NCBI GenBank assembly: GCA_047973235.1
Contig: JBKEBP010000148.1
Span: 1 to 64,000, forward strand
Length of the DNA: 64,000 nucleotides
Direction of reading: 5' to 3'
Source of the DNA: Aequitasia sp047973235
GTDB taxonomy: Bacteria; Bacillota; Clostridia; Lachnospirales; Lachnospiraceae
The translations under genes and the position numbers were made by a program. The notes beneath the pieces were generated by a model. The model searched no databases. It saw nothing but the letters and a program-made list of their open reading frames with translations, and had not been told where the DNA came from. Shown here one piece after another: positions 1 through 8,062 of this stretch (positions are counted from its first letter, which is position 1; each line of letters begins with the position of its first letter).

Positions 1-40
1 TTTCGACTTTGTGTACAGGTTTCTTTTCTCTTCTTGCCAT
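1..40 (-). CDS. Transposase N-terminus, IS256-family candidate (cut by window edge)
   Basis: Only 13 codons are visible (MARREKKPVHKVE). The ATG is at 40-38, and an AGGAGG at 55-50 lies 9 bases upstream, which is a good ribosome site. The lysine/arginine-rich start matches what I recall of IS256-family transposases from gut Clostridia, which continue with a TEGKRNII-like segment. With so few residues this is a recognition call. If the continuation lacks a DDE transposase domain the call falls. Confidence 0.45.
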   Translation of the reverse strand, partial: MARREKKPVHKVE

Positions 41-53
41 AATAATAGGCCTC

Positions 54-75
54 CTATGATTTTATTTTATCATAG
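54..75 (-). promoter_or_regulatory. Hairpin partly covering the transposase ribosome site
   Basis: CTATGAT (54-60) and ATCATAG (69-75) form a 7-bp stem with an 8-base loop. The stem includes two bases of the AGGAGG sequence (50-55) used by the transposase. Hairpins that hide the ribosome site from read-through transcripts are a known way for insertion sequences to limit transposase synthesis. That role is inferred here. Confidence 0.4.
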
Positions 76-153
76 AAGACCTTATTATTCTTAATTTACA
101 GAAATTCTTTCACAGACTCACCTGCGTTCTTTTTGGGTCTATATCGAATTTTG

Positions 154-1083
154 TTATTTTGTGAAATCAATAATTTTTTTTGCAATACCTTTAGGATCCA
201 AGCCGTAAAACTCGGTCATGACATCGTAATCCCCGGAAGTTGCATAGTGATTTTCGATCCCTATCGGTTTTACTATGGCAGGACAATACTCACTGCAAAC
301 CTCAGATACAATAGTGCCTAGTCCGCCTTTTGTAAAATGTTCTTCTACAGTAACAATTTTCCCTAGTTTAGCTGCTTTTTTAACTAAGTCGACATCTATA
401 GGATTGAGTGTTGGCATACCTATCACCATAGGACTAATGCCCTCGGCGTCTAGTATATCTAATGCATCTATCACTCGCTCCGTCATATTTCCCGTAGATA
501 TGATTGCCACATCACTTCCGTCCTGAATAACTCTGCCTTTGCCAATCTCAAAAGGAGTGCTGTCAAAAAGTTTAGGGAATGAACCTGAACCTACTCTCAT
601 ATATACAGGTCCCTCATAATTAATCATGGCTTCGAAAGCACTAGTTACCTCGTCGGCATCTTGTGGAGCTATAATAACGATATCCGGTATTGCACGAACT
701 AAAGTGAAATCGTCAAGACCATAGTGTGTTGGTCCCAAATCAGAATAACTAAAGCCTGCATTTCGTCCAATAAGTTTAACGTTTTGCTGCATATAACCAA
801 CATCAATTCTAAGCATTTCATATGGTCTACCGGTTACGAAAGGTGAAGGTGCACAAAACACAGGCATTAGACCGGTTGTTGCAAATCCTGAGGCAATACC
901 CATTACACCCTGTTCCATAATTCCGAATTCAAAATATTTATCAGGATATTTTTCTATGAAAGGAGAAAATCCTGAATTGGGACCGCTGTCAGCGGATAAT
1001 AATACTATCTGAGGATTCTCTTCTACAGCCTTTAACAAGGCATCACTCAGTAAGTTTTTTGGACTTATCATTTCTCTACTCAT
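154..1083 (-). CDS. Transketolase, C-terminal subunit (split transketolase 1)
   Basis: 309-residue protein with the pyrimidine-binding and C-terminal domains of transketolase. The FGIMEQ motif (about residues 53-58) holds the glutamate that activates thiamine diphosphate, and the C-terminal domain (about 185-309) contains TVEEHFTKGGLG. It pairs with the N-terminal subunit encoded just upstream, whose stop it overlaps by 8 bases, so the two are translationally coupled. The start at 1083 is supported by GAGG seven bases upstream. Split transketolases transfer two-carbon ketol units between sugars, and in catabolic clusters they often act on unusual sugars. Transcription is leftward from the shared 1.9-2.26 kb control region. 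No terminator is visible before the IS end. Confidence 0.88.
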   Translation of the reverse strand: MSREMISPKNLLSDALLKAVEENPQIVLLSADSGPNSGFSPFIEKYPDKYFEFGIMEQGVMGIASGFATTGLMPVFCAPSPFVTGRPYEMLRIDVGYMQQNVKLIGRNAGFSYSDLGPTHYGLDDFTLVRAIPDIVIIAPQDADEVTSAFEAMINYEGPVYMRVGSGSFPKLFDSTPFEIGKGRVIQDGSDVAIISTGNMTERVIDALDILDAEGISPMVIGMPTLNPIDVDLVKKAAKLGKIVTVEEHFTKGGLGTIVSEVCSEYCPAIVKPIGIENHYATSGDYDVMTEFYGLDPKGIAKKIIDFTK

Positions 1084-1921
1084 TTTCTAACCTCGCAATC
1101 AATTCAGTATTTTCCTTTTTGGCTTGAATCATTTCTTCAGGCGTGGGCATCCAGAAGTGATATTTAGCGACACCTTCTGCTTTGGAATAGCCCTTTGATT
1201 TTATTGTCTTAGCTACTATGACTGATGGCTTACCTTTTTCGAAAGGAAGTGCCTCTAAAGCTTCGACGATTTCGCTCATATTGTGACCATCGATTTCCCT
1301 TACGCTCCATCCGAAACCTTCGAAATGGTCTCTGATAGGAGAAAAGTTCATAACTTTCGTTACGTCACCACCAATTTGTAAGCCGTTATTATCAATAATT
1401 AGTGTTAGATTATCGAGATTATAATGTGAAGCAACAGCGATCGCCTCCCAATTGGAACCCTCGGCAAGTTCTCCGTCGCCCATTATTGTATAAATTTTGG
1501 AGGGGAGATCTTGTGACATTAGGCCGAGTGCCATTCCACAGCAAATGTTTAAACCGTGACCAAGAGCACCTGTGTTGGCTTCGATTCCGGGTAGCTTTTT
1601 CATATCCGGATGACCGGGCATCTTACAATGCAAAGAGCCATAGGTGTCTAATAGCGATTCGTCAAAAAAACCAAGAGAGCACAGAGCTGAGTACTGAGCA
1701 AGGCATTTGTGTCCACCTGATAGAATCAGACGATCGCGTGTTGGAAGTCCGGGATTACTCGGGTCTACGTTCATAATTCTTGAGTATAAAGCCGTAATAA
1801 TATCTATACTTGAGTTAGCACCGCCTAAGTGACCGGCACTATGGGCTTCGCACATACGAAGGATTTTTTGCCTGTTTAGGGCGGCTTGCATTTCCAATTC
1901 TTTAATGTTTAGTTTCTTCAT
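1076..1921 (-). CDS. Transketolase, N-terminal subunit (split transketolase 1)
   Basis: 281-residue thiamine-diphosphate-binding half of transketolase. The cofactor motif is GDGELAEGSNWEA followed by DNN (residues roughly 146-180), and the early AHSAGHLGG segment is typical of the substrate channel. The reading frame extends to a GTG at 1933, but the AAAGGTG ribosome site (1940-1933 on the minus strand) fits the ATG at 1921 better. It is the first gene of a two-gene left-running unit with the C-terminal subunit. A TTGACT/TAATAT promoter lies upstream (1982-2010). A second, diverged split transketolase is present at 16.8-18.6 kb. Confidence 0.88.
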   Translation of the reverse strand: MKKLNIKELEMQAALNRQKILRMCEAHSAGHLGGANSSIDIITALYSRIMNVDPSNPGLPTRDRLILSGGHKCLAQYSALCSLGFFDESLLDTYGSLHCKMPGHPDMKKLPGIEANTGALGHGLNICCGMALGLMSQDLPSKIYTIMGDGELAEGSNWEAIAVASHYNLDNLTLIIDNNGLQIGGDVTKVMNFSPIRDHFEGFGWSVREIDGHNMSEIVEALEALPFEKGKPSVIVAKTIKSKGYSKAEGVAKYHFWMPTPEEMIQAKKENTELIARLENE

Positions 1922-1981
1922 ATTACTTATCACACCTTTCGTAAATTTAAGTATTTTATTTAATAGAGTATCTTTTCATTC

Positions 1982-2010
1982 ATATTATCACTCATATGAT
2001 TATTAGTCAA
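1982..2010 (-). promoter_or_regulatory. Sigma-A-type promoter for split transketolase 1
   Basis: On the minus strand TTGACT (2010-2005) and TAATAT (1987-1982) are separated by 17 bases. This is close to consensus and about 60 bases upstream of the ATG at 1921. An ATGATTA repeat (1996-2002) lies inside the spacer. Confidence 0.65.
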
Positions 2011-2034
2011 TGGTGAAATGATTACAAATGATTA
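1996..2034. promoter_or_regulatory. Operator repeats, left cluster (ATGATTA x3)
   Basis: ATGATTA occurs at 1996-2002, 2018-2024 and 2028-2034. The last two are exactly 10 bases apart, about one helical turn. They overlap or adjoin the left-pointing promoter, as expected for a repressor or activator array. Confidence 0.55.
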
Positions 2035-2159
2035 TAAACGATATAAACTACAATAGTCAAAATGACGAATGAAAGAGATGAAAAACCTGTAAAACCCTGA
2101 ATATATACGTGTCAAGAGGTTTTAAATGACAAAATAAACAAAAAAACAGGTTTCAAATT

Positions 2160-2232
2160 GTGATTATTGTCAATTGATAATAAATGATTGCAAGTATAGA
2201 ATATAATCATTAATAATCATTTAATTAATCAC
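2160..2232. promoter_or_regulatory. Operator repeats, right cluster (TAATCAT type)
   Basis: TAATCAT occurs at 2204-2210 and 2214-2220, again 10 bases apart. Near-copies are at 2160-2166 (GTGATTA), 2184-2190 (ATGATTG) and 2226-2232 (TAATCAC). They lie in the spacer and just downstream of the right-pointing promoter. The orientation is opposite to the left cluster. Confidence 0.5.
2174..2202 (+). promoter_or_regulatory. Sigma-A-type promoter of the long right operon
   Basis: TTGATA (2174-2179), a 17-base spacer and TAGAAT (2197-2202), about 55 bases upstream of the first ATG at 2258. It is overlapped by the repeat array. Confidence 0.65.
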
Positions 2233-2257
2233 ATTATTGAACAAGGAGGAAAGAAGG

Positions 2258-2731
2258 ATGAAAATAGCATTTGGAGTAGACCCGGGAGGATTTGAGCTGA
2301 GGGAAGGGGTTTTAAATCACTTAAAAGAGAAGGGATATGAAGTTTTTGACCTCGGAACAAAAAGTATGGATGCGGTTATACCTTATATGGAAGTAGGGCA
2401 TAATGTAGCTGTATCCGTTACTTCAGGTGAGGCCGATATGGGAATAGTAATGTGTGGAACAGGAATGGGCATAAGTATCGCAACCAACAAAAACAAGGGA
2501 GCTAGATGCGCATTAGCAGAAAATTATTATTCAGTTAGAGAAAGTCGAATTATTAATGATGCAAACATTATTGCACTTGGTGGTACAACGACTAGTCTTA
2601 GAATGGCTTGTGAAATGATTGATATCTTTTTAGAAACAAAATTCGGACAAGGATTGCCTGAGTTTCGAGTAGAGCGTATTAAAGGAGGCGCAGAGAACCT
2701 TGCAAAATTCGAGGATAAAATGTTTAAGTAA
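2258..2731 (+). CDS. RpiB/LacAB-family sugar isomerase with altered active site
   Basis: 157-residue protein with the RpiB fold signature MCGTGMGISIATNK (residues 65-78). Cys66 and Thr68, which catalyse aldose-ketose isomerisation in E. coli RpiB, are present. Three RpiB residues differ: the Asp-His pair is Asp8-Pro9, the ring-opening His99 is Ile99, and Arg133 is Leu133. Arg137 is kept. The losses argue against ribose-5-phosphate and for an open-chain or unphosphorylated substrate (inference). The frame opens at a TTG at 2237, but AAGGAGG (2243-2249) is 8 bases before the ATG at 2258, so that start is preferred. It is first in the right operon, and its stop overlaps an ATG in the next frame. 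Confidence 0.85.
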   Translation: MKIAFGVDPGGFELREGVLNHLKEKGYEVFDLGTKSMDAVIPYMEVGHNVAVSVTSGEADMGIVMCGTGMGISIATNKNKGARCALAENYYSVRESRIINDANIIALGGTTTSLRMACEMIDIFLETKFGQGLPEFRVERIKGGAENLAKFEDKMFK

Positions 2732-2745
2732 TGGAGGATAAGAAA

Positions 2746-3339
2746 GTGGCAGAATTCAAAGAAGTAAAAAAATTACCTGAGATTAAAGAGAAATTTGAGA
2801 TGAAACTTCTTTTTCAAGTTTCGATTACAACACCGGATATGGAAACAATGTTTGAAAACTGGGGTAAGTTATTCAAAATTGACGAGGCTACTGTAGTAAA
2901 ACGTTGTACGAAAGATTTCTATGACAGAGGTGAATTTGATGGAGCCAACTATTATGGTAAGCCATGTGAGTTTTATATTAAATACTATAGGTTTGATATG
3001 GGTGGAATAGATATGGAAATTATAGAACCACTTGATAAAAGCTCGGGAAATCCGTATTCTGACTTTTTAATTAGAAACGGAGGACAAAGTGGTATACAGC
3101 ATGTTGCGTGTACTATGGATAATAGAGACCGATTTATTCAGACAATGGAAGATATTGGAATTGTACCAATGCAAAAGGGAACCATGGGCGCTCCAATGGA
3201 AGACGGCTTCCAAAAATCATTCTGCTTTTATGATTTATTGGACTATATAGGACTGATTATTGAATATGGGAACGTTGTAGTTGGACCACTTGCTAATGAT
3301 CCACGTGCAGGAAACCCTGAAGGGTATAACATGAATTAA
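2746..3339 (+). CDS. VOC (glyoxalase/dioxygenase fold) superfamily protein
   Basis: 197-residue protein resembling the vicinal oxygen chelate superfamily. A paired beta-alpha-beta pattern starts near FQVSITTPDMETM and the second half contains GIQHVACTMDNRDRF. Candidate metal ligands are the His in GIQHVA and the glutamates of EIIEP and IIEYG. An ATG overlaps the upstream stop at 2731, but GGAGG (2733-2737) lies 8 bases before the GTG at 2746, so initiation at that GTG is more likely. VOC enzymes include epimerases, lyases and dioxygenases, and the reaction here is unknown. Its place between two isomerase genes suggests an epimerase or isomerase step on a carbonyl compound. Confidence 0.7.
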   Translation: MAEFKEVKKLPEIKEKFEMKLLFQVSITTPDMETMFENWGKLFKIDEATVVKRCTKDFYDRGEFDGANYYGKPCEFYIKYYRFDMGGIDMEIIEPLDKSSGNPYSDFLIRNGGQSGIQHVACTMDNRDRFIQTMEDIGIVPMQKGTMGAPMEDGFQKSFCFYDLLDYIGLIIEYGNVVVGPLANDPRAGNPEGYNMN

Positions 3340-3363
3340 CACAAATATATTTTGGAGAACAAG

Positions 3364-4203
3364 ATGAGTAAAGTGAAAATTGGTGTATGTGAATGGGCAT
3401 TACCAACCCTTGGTCCATATAGTATAAAGCTATCTCATGAGCTGGGGTTTGACGGATTGCAGTTAACGGATTTGCAAGGATACAGTTATCAATATCCGTT
3501 GAAAAACAAATATATACAGAATGCATATTTGGAGTATGCGAGGGAATATAACCAAACACTTGCTTCATTACATATGCGAAGCATATATCAGGATAAAACA
3601 ATGTTATCTGAAAAAGGCAGTTCAAAGTCTGAACAGGCGAGACTAACAATTAAGAAGGATATAGAAGTTAGTGCAGAAATGAATATCCCTGTTGTTATGC
3701 TTACTGCGATTATTCCAATGGATGACAAACAAGCATTTATAAATGCGGCGGAACACATTAAATATGCATGTGATGTTGCACATGATAAAGGGATTATATG
3801 CACAATGGAAACAAGCTTACCTAATAATCAGATATATGAAATGGTTGAACTAACGAAGGGGAAGCTTAGGATATGTTTTGATACATGTAATCCATATATT
3901 TACGATATGGGTATTCCTTCTGAGATGCTTGCGGAAATGTTACAAAAGACACCGAATTTAATTGAGCATTATCATGTAAAAGATACCAAAAAGGAAGATT
4001 TCTTATGTGGACACCCGGCTCCTTGTAAAACGGGAGAAGGAGATTCGCATCTTGAAACTACTGCAGAAATTGTAAGGAATAGTAAATTTGAAGGTTGGGT
4101 TATTTCAGAGGTGTATTACCATGCTAAGCCTATAAATGATAATGGTAACTTTGTTGAAATAGCAAAAGAAGATGTAATGACAATACGGAACTATTTTAGC
4201 TGA
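3364..4203 (+). CDS. Sugar isomerase/epimerase, xylose-isomerase-like TIM barrel (paralog 1)
   Basis: 279-residue member of the AP-endonuclease-2/xylose-isomerase-like family, which includes IolE, IolI and hydroxypyruvate isomerase types. It begins KIGVCEWALPTLGP, keeps the central metal-site pattern with Glu in MET, Asp in CFDTCNP and His in EHYHVKD, and ends with VISEVYYH. The ATG at 3364 is chosen because GGAGA (3354-3358) sits 5 bases upstream; a TTG at 3352 would put the ribosome site inside the gene. It is clearly paralogous to the genes at 7217 and 19846. It lies directly upstream of the TRAP transporter genes. Confidence 0.8.
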   Translation: MSKVKIGVCEWALPTLGPYSIKLSHELGFDGLQLTDLQGYSYQYPLKNKYIQNAYLEYAREYNQTLASLHMRSIYQDKTMLSEKGSSKSEQARLTIKKDIEVSAEMNIPVVMLTAIIPMDDKQAFINAAEHIKYACDVAHDKGIICTMETSLPNNQIYEMVELTKGKLRICFDTCNPYIYDMGIPSEMLAEMLQKTPNLIEHYHVKDTKKEDFLCGHPAPCKTGEGDSHLETTAEIVRNSKFEGWVISEVYYHAKPINDNGNFVEIAKEDVMTIRNYFS

Positions 4204-4222
4204 CTAATGTAAGGGAGAGAAA

Positions 4223-5332
4223 ATGAAAAAAAGACTATTAAGCATTTTAATTATCGCAGTAATGGCAATATCTTTAGCAGCATGTGGTAGCTCAGGTGGC
4301 GGAGATGAAACAAGTGACTCTGCTAGTGAAACAAGTGATGCAAGCAGCACATCAAGTGGTGAAAGTGAATACAATTTGAAATTTAGTTTGGCAATATCCG
4401 AAAGTAACTTTCAAGCTGAAACATGGAGAACATGGGCTGATGCGGTTACAGAAGCTACAGACGGCAGAGTAACTTTTACATTCTATTATGATGATACTCT
4501 AATAGATGCAAATGCAGAATATCAACAACTTGTAGCAGGTATTGCGGATATAGCCGATGTTCATAGATATGCCAATGATGGTTTTGTTATATCTGAGAAC
4601 TGGAAAAGCTTGACATCAGGAGTTCCTGAAGATGCAGTTGTAGAATTCTCATATAGACTATATGAAGAATTTCCTGAAATAGCTGCAGAATACGATGATG
4701 TTAAAGTACTTGCCCAGGGATTTAACGGCGGAACAATGTATCAATTGCTTACTGTAAATAAAGAAGTAAAAACAGTTGATGATATGAAAGGTCTAACAAT
4801 ATGGTGTGAGGCTGACTGGAACGGATTCGTTGAAAAGTGTGGTGCAAGTCCGGTAAATACACCTTTCTCAGAAGTTTATTCATCACTTCAAAAGAATATG
4901 TATGATGGTATGTTGATTCCAACAGAAACCTTAAGGTCAGTTAATTTTGCAGAAGTTACACAGTACTGTGTTAAGTTGAATCTTTGCTACACAAGTGCGC
5001 CGGGTCATCTTATGAATCTTAATACTTGGAATAGCCTACCTGAAGATATTCAAGCTATTTTTGATAGCGATGAAATTATTAAAGTAGCTGAGAATGCCAA
5101 CGTAGAAGGATTTGCGGCAACCGAGGCTGATGCTATGGAATGGGCAGAAGAAACCTATGGAACAATTGAGGTGGTTTTAACAGAGGCAGACCATACTGCT
5201 TTTATGGATCTGGTTACACAGGCTAACCTTGAAAAAGCACAGGAACTTGACAGTAAGGGACTACCGGGAACGGAAATAGTTGAAGCACTTGCTAAGTGGA
5301 CTAAAGAGTGGAATGAAGAAAAGGGTGAGTAG
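4223..5332 (+). CDS. TRAP transporter solute-binding lipoprotein, DctP family
   Basis: 369 residues. The signal peptide ends in lipobox LAAC (Cys21), then comes a Ser/Gly/Asp-rich linker to about residue 48, then the DctP fold with AGIADIADVH and a VDDMKGLTIWC segment. The mature protein would be tethered outside the membrane and deliver ligand to the DctQM permease encoded next. TRAP systems usually import carboxylates or sugar acids with sodium. The ligand-contact Arg typical of many DctP proteins could not be placed, so the substrate is open. Spacing to the next gene is 2 bases. Confidence 0.88.
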   Translation: MKKRLLSILIIAVMAISLAACGSSGGGDETSDSASETSDASSTSSGESEYNLKFSLAISESNFQAETWRTWADAVTEATDGRVTFTFYYDDTLIDANAEYQQLVAGIADIADVHRYANDGFVISENWKSLTSGVPEDAVVEFSYRLYEEFPEIAAEYDDVKVLAQGFNGGTMYQLLTVNKEVKTVDDMKGLTIWCEADWNGFVEKCGASPVNTPFSEVYSSLQKNMYDGMLIPTETLRSVNFAEVTQYCVKLNLCYTSAPGHLMNLNTWNSLPEDIQAIFDSDEIIKVAENANVEGFAATEADAMEWAEETYGTIEVVLTEADHTAFMDLVTQANLEKAQELDSKGLPGTEIVEALAKWTKEWNEEKGE

Positions 5333-5334
5333 TT

Positions 5335-5892
5335 ATGAGTAGTTACGACGAAAAGAAGATTAGAATTGCAGATAAAATATCTACATTACTAGCTCTTATA
5401 GCAGGAGTCTTCTTAAGTATAGCAACTGTTCTTATGTTCGTTAATATTCTTACTAGAACGTTTGCTGATTATAACTTGATATTTATATATGATGTTTGTG
5501 GTTTATGCGCAGCAGGAGCAGCATCTTTTACTATTCCTTATGTCACACTTCAGTCCGGTCACTCGAATATGGATACTATAATATCAAGGTTAAGTAAGAG
5601 AGTTCGATCAGGGTCGGAAGCACTTTCGGGCACGATTGCAATTTGTGCGATGCTATTTACCGTATATACCATTACGACAATAGCATATCAGAAGACCCTT
5701 GTACTGGAAGCGACAACATCATCAGGAATGCCTATATATATATTCAGGTGGTTGTATGTGTTAGGAATGGTCATTACAACAATAGCAGCAATTATTGAAG
5801 TCATTGACTTGGTGAGAATTGCAGTAGGAAAACAGGTTGTAAGAAACTCAGAGGAACTTGAGGAAGGAGACGAAGAAAATGACGATGAATAG
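5335..5892 (+). CDS. TRAP transporter small permease, DctQ family
   Basis: 185-residue membrane protein with four hydrophobic segments (about 15-38, 48-70, 92-112 and 132-158), the size and layout of DctQ subunits. The acidic tail EELEEGDEENDDE overlaps the start of the large permease gene by 14 bases. It couples the binding protein to the DctM channel. Confidence 0.85.
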   Translation: MSSYDEKKIRIADKISTLLALIAGVFLSIATVLMFVNILTRTFADYNLIFIYDVCGLCAAGAASFTIPYVTLQSGHSNMDTIISRLSKRVRSGSEALSGTIAICAMLFTVYTITTIAYQKTLVLEATTSSGMPIYIFRWLYVLGMVITTIAAIIEVIDLVRIAVGKQVVRNSEELEEGDEENDDE

Positions 5893-7195
5893 TTGGGTCG
5901 GCGTTGGCTGTATAGCACTTTTCTTTGTACTCGCTTTAATGGGCATGAAAATATGTTACAGTCTCTTGACATGTTCACTGGTTGGTCTGTTTTTAATGAA
6001 TGGGCTGGCAGGAACAATGGGTGTTATTGGAACTGCATTATTCTCTATGATTTCAAGTTATGATTATGCTGTTTTACCGATGTTTATTCTTATGGCAAGT
6101 ATTATCACAGAGACAGGAATGGGTACAGACCTATATAGTTCGGCCAGAACATGGCTTGGTCACCTTCCGGGAGGTTTATGTGTAGCAACGATTGTTGCTT
6201 GTGCTATTTTTGCTGCAGTAACAGCATTCCCGTGGGCGTCTATTATGGCGGTTGGAGCAATTGCACTTCCTGAGATGTCAAGATATAAGTACGACAAGAA
6301 AATGGCAATTGGATCAGTTGCAGCAGGTTCTGAACTTGGAGATTTGATACCACCTTCGTCAATGTTTATTACATATGGAATGATAAGTGGAACTTCCATA
6401 GGAACATTGCTGATGGCAGGGATACTGCCGGGTGTTCTAATGGCTGCATTGTATATTATAGTAATTTTTGTATGGTGTAAAGTAAAGCCTAGTGCAGGAC
6501 CAAGGGGCCCAAAAACGAGTGCCAAAGAAAAGGTGCTTGCTTTAAAAGATTGTTGGCCAATTTTAGTCGTAATCGCCTTTGCAATGGGTGGAATATTATT
6601 TGGATTATGTACACCAACAGAAGCGGGAGCAGTAGGCGCAATGATGTCATTTATCATAGCTACTATTCAAAGAAAAATGAGTCTCAAGGTATTTAAGAAA
6701 ATCCTCATATCATCGGCTAAGTTAATAGGAATGATATACATGATAATATCTTGTGCCATGGTTATGAAGCAAATGATAGCATTATCGGGATTGCCTTACG
6801 TTATGTCAGATGCAGTTACTGCAATGAATCTATCACCAATCATACTTATATTAGTTATTTTAGTGGTATATATCATTCTTGGTATGTTTGTTGAAACGAT
6901 GTCAATGGTATTACTTACGGTTGGTATATTCCTACCTATAGTTCAAGCGTGTGGATATTCGGCAATATGGTTTGGCGTAATCCTAGTTAGAATGGGTGAT
7001 ATTGGAGGACTTACACCACCAATGGGAATGACTTGCTTCTTTTTAAAGGGGCTTGTAAAGAAAACAACATTAAATGAAGTATTTAAAGGTTGTGGTCCGT
7101 TCCTTATAGCAGATGCTGTGGGATTAGCACTATTAATAGCATTTCCGGTTATATGTGAGTGGCTGCCGCGAGTGCTGGGATACGTAGTTACATAA
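5879..7195 (+). CDS. TRAP transporter large permease, DctM family
   Basis: 438-residue hydrophobic protein with the DctM features PMFILMASIITETG near the start, SELGDLIPPSSMF mid-protein and FVETMSMVLLTVG later. It is the sodium-coupled channel subunit. The frame opens at a TTG at 5858, but AAGGAG (5864-5869) is 9 bases before the ATG at 5879, inside the end of dctQ, so that start is preferred. With the two preceding genes it forms a complete tripartite transporter. Confidence 0.88.
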   Translation: MTMNSWVGVGCIALFFVLALMGMKICYSLLTCSLVGLFLMNGLAGTMGVIGTALFSMISSYDYAVLPMFILMASIITETGMGTDLYSSARTWLGHLPGGLCVATIVACAIFAAVTAFPWASIMAVGAIALPEMSRYKYDKKMAIGSVAAGSELGDLIPPSSMFITYGMISGTSIGTLLMAGILPGVLMAALYIIVIFVWCKVKPSAGPRGPKTSAKEKVLALKDCWPILVVIAFAMGGILFGLCTPTEAGAVGAMMSFIIATIQRKMSLKVFKKILISSAKLIGMIYMIISCAMVMKQMIALSGLPYVMSDAVTAMNLSPIILILVILVVYIILGMFVETMSMVLLTVGIFLPIVQACGYSAIWFGVILVRMGDIGGLTPPMGMTCFFLKGLVKKTTLNEVFKGCGPFLIADAVGLALLIAFPVICEWLPRVLGYVVT

Positions 7196-7216
7196 CATAA
7201 ATAGCGAGGAAGCAAA

Positions 7217-8062
7217 ATGAGTATTAAATTTGGGGTATGCGAATTCTGTATGCCATGTGATGGACCACTGGCAATTAAAATGGCGCATGACGCCGGTTTT
7301 GAAGGTATTCAACTTGGAGATTTGGGCGGTGTATCAAAGAGTTATCCGTTTTCAAATAGATATGTTCAAGATGAGTATATGCAAGTATCGACTGATATGA
7401 ATGTGAATCTGCAGGCCATGCATTTACAGTCACTGTTTAATAGTAGATTTATGCTGGATATACCTACGTCTGAAAATGGTAAATTGGCCAGAGAAGCGCT
7501 TAGAAGTGCGGCAATTTCATGCAGACAGATGAATATACCGGTTATTATGGTTACTGCTACATGTGTTGCAAATCAGGAACAATATGACAACTTATGTGCC
7601 GCTTTGAAATTTGGCTTACAAGTATGTGCTGAGAATGGTGTGCATTTGGTAATGGAAAATGATTTTACACCAAATCAGTTTTTGAATTTGCGCGAAAGAG
7701 TAGGAGAGGAACTGAAACTTTGTTTTGATATGATGAATCCAACAGTATACGGAATTGGAGAACCATATAAGCTTATAGAAGAAGTTGGTGTTCAAGTCAT
7801 TGACCATTTTCATGCGAAAGATTGCGTGGAAAATGTGCATGGATATTTTTCAAAATATACTACACCGTATCGACTTATAGGAGAAGGCAAGAGTGGATTT
7901 CATAAATGTGCACAAGTGATTAATAGCACTGATTATGATGGATGGATTATGTCGGAAACATTTTATTATTCGCCTGATTTTAGGGGGAGAGACTTTGTTG
8001 AATTAGCAAGTAGAGATGTTGCAACACTAAGGAATACGTTCTCAAATAGGAGGAAGGCATGA
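7217..8062 (+). CDS. Sugar isomerase/epimerase, xylose-isomerase-like TIM barrel (paralog 2)
   Basis: 281 residues, same subfamily as the genes at 3364 and 19846. It starts KFGVCEFCMPCDGP and keeps GFEGIQLGDLGG, the glutamate in VMEND, CFDMMNP, IDHFHAKD and MSETFYY, the pattern of metal ligands Glu-Asp-His-Glu. It lies between the TRAP permease and the ribose-type binding protein, with ATGA stop/start overlap to the latter. Its substrate is probably the product of one of those import systems. The exact reaction is unknown. Confidence 0.8.
   Translation: MSIKFGVCEFCMPCDGPLAIKMAHDAGFEGIQLGDLGGVSKSYPFSNRYVQDEYMQVSTDMNVNLQAMHLQSLFNSRFMLDIPTSENGKLAREALRSAAISCRQMNIPVIMVTATCVANQEQYDNLCAALKFGLQVCAENGVHLVMENDFTPNQFLNLRERVGEELKLCFDMMNPTVYGIGEPYKLIEEVGVQVIDHFHAKDCVENVHGYFSKYTTPYRLIGEGKSGFHKCAQVINSTDYDGWIMSETFYYSPDFRGRDFVELASRDVATLRNTFSNRRKA

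Larger units (their letters stand above)
1..120 (-). mobile_element. End of an IS256-family-like insertion sequence (partial)
   Basis: The first 40 bases encode the start of a basic protein on the minus strand, preceded by a strong ribosome site, a short hairpin, and a non-coding stretch reaching about base 120. On the minus strand this stretch begins near GAGTCTGTGAAAG, which resembles the terminal repeats of IS256-type elements. The N-terminus MARREKKPVHKVE also resembles IS256-family transposases of Clostridia. The rest of the element lies outside the window, so the second inverted repeat and the target duplication cannot be checked. The element sits immediately downstream of the left-running transketolase genes. 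Confidence 0.5.
1922..2257. promoter_or_regulatory. Divergent control region between two operons
   Basis: About 336 bases without a gene. It holds one promoter pointing each way, eight copies or near-copies of ATGATTA (or its complement), and an 8-bp inverted repeat AAACCTGT (2083-2090) / ACAGGTTT (2146-2153) whose arms are 55 bases apart. No riboswitch-like fold was recognised. The symmetry suggests joint control of the left transketolase and the long right operon, plausibly by the DeoR-family protein encoded at 13.9 kb. Confidence 0.65.
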
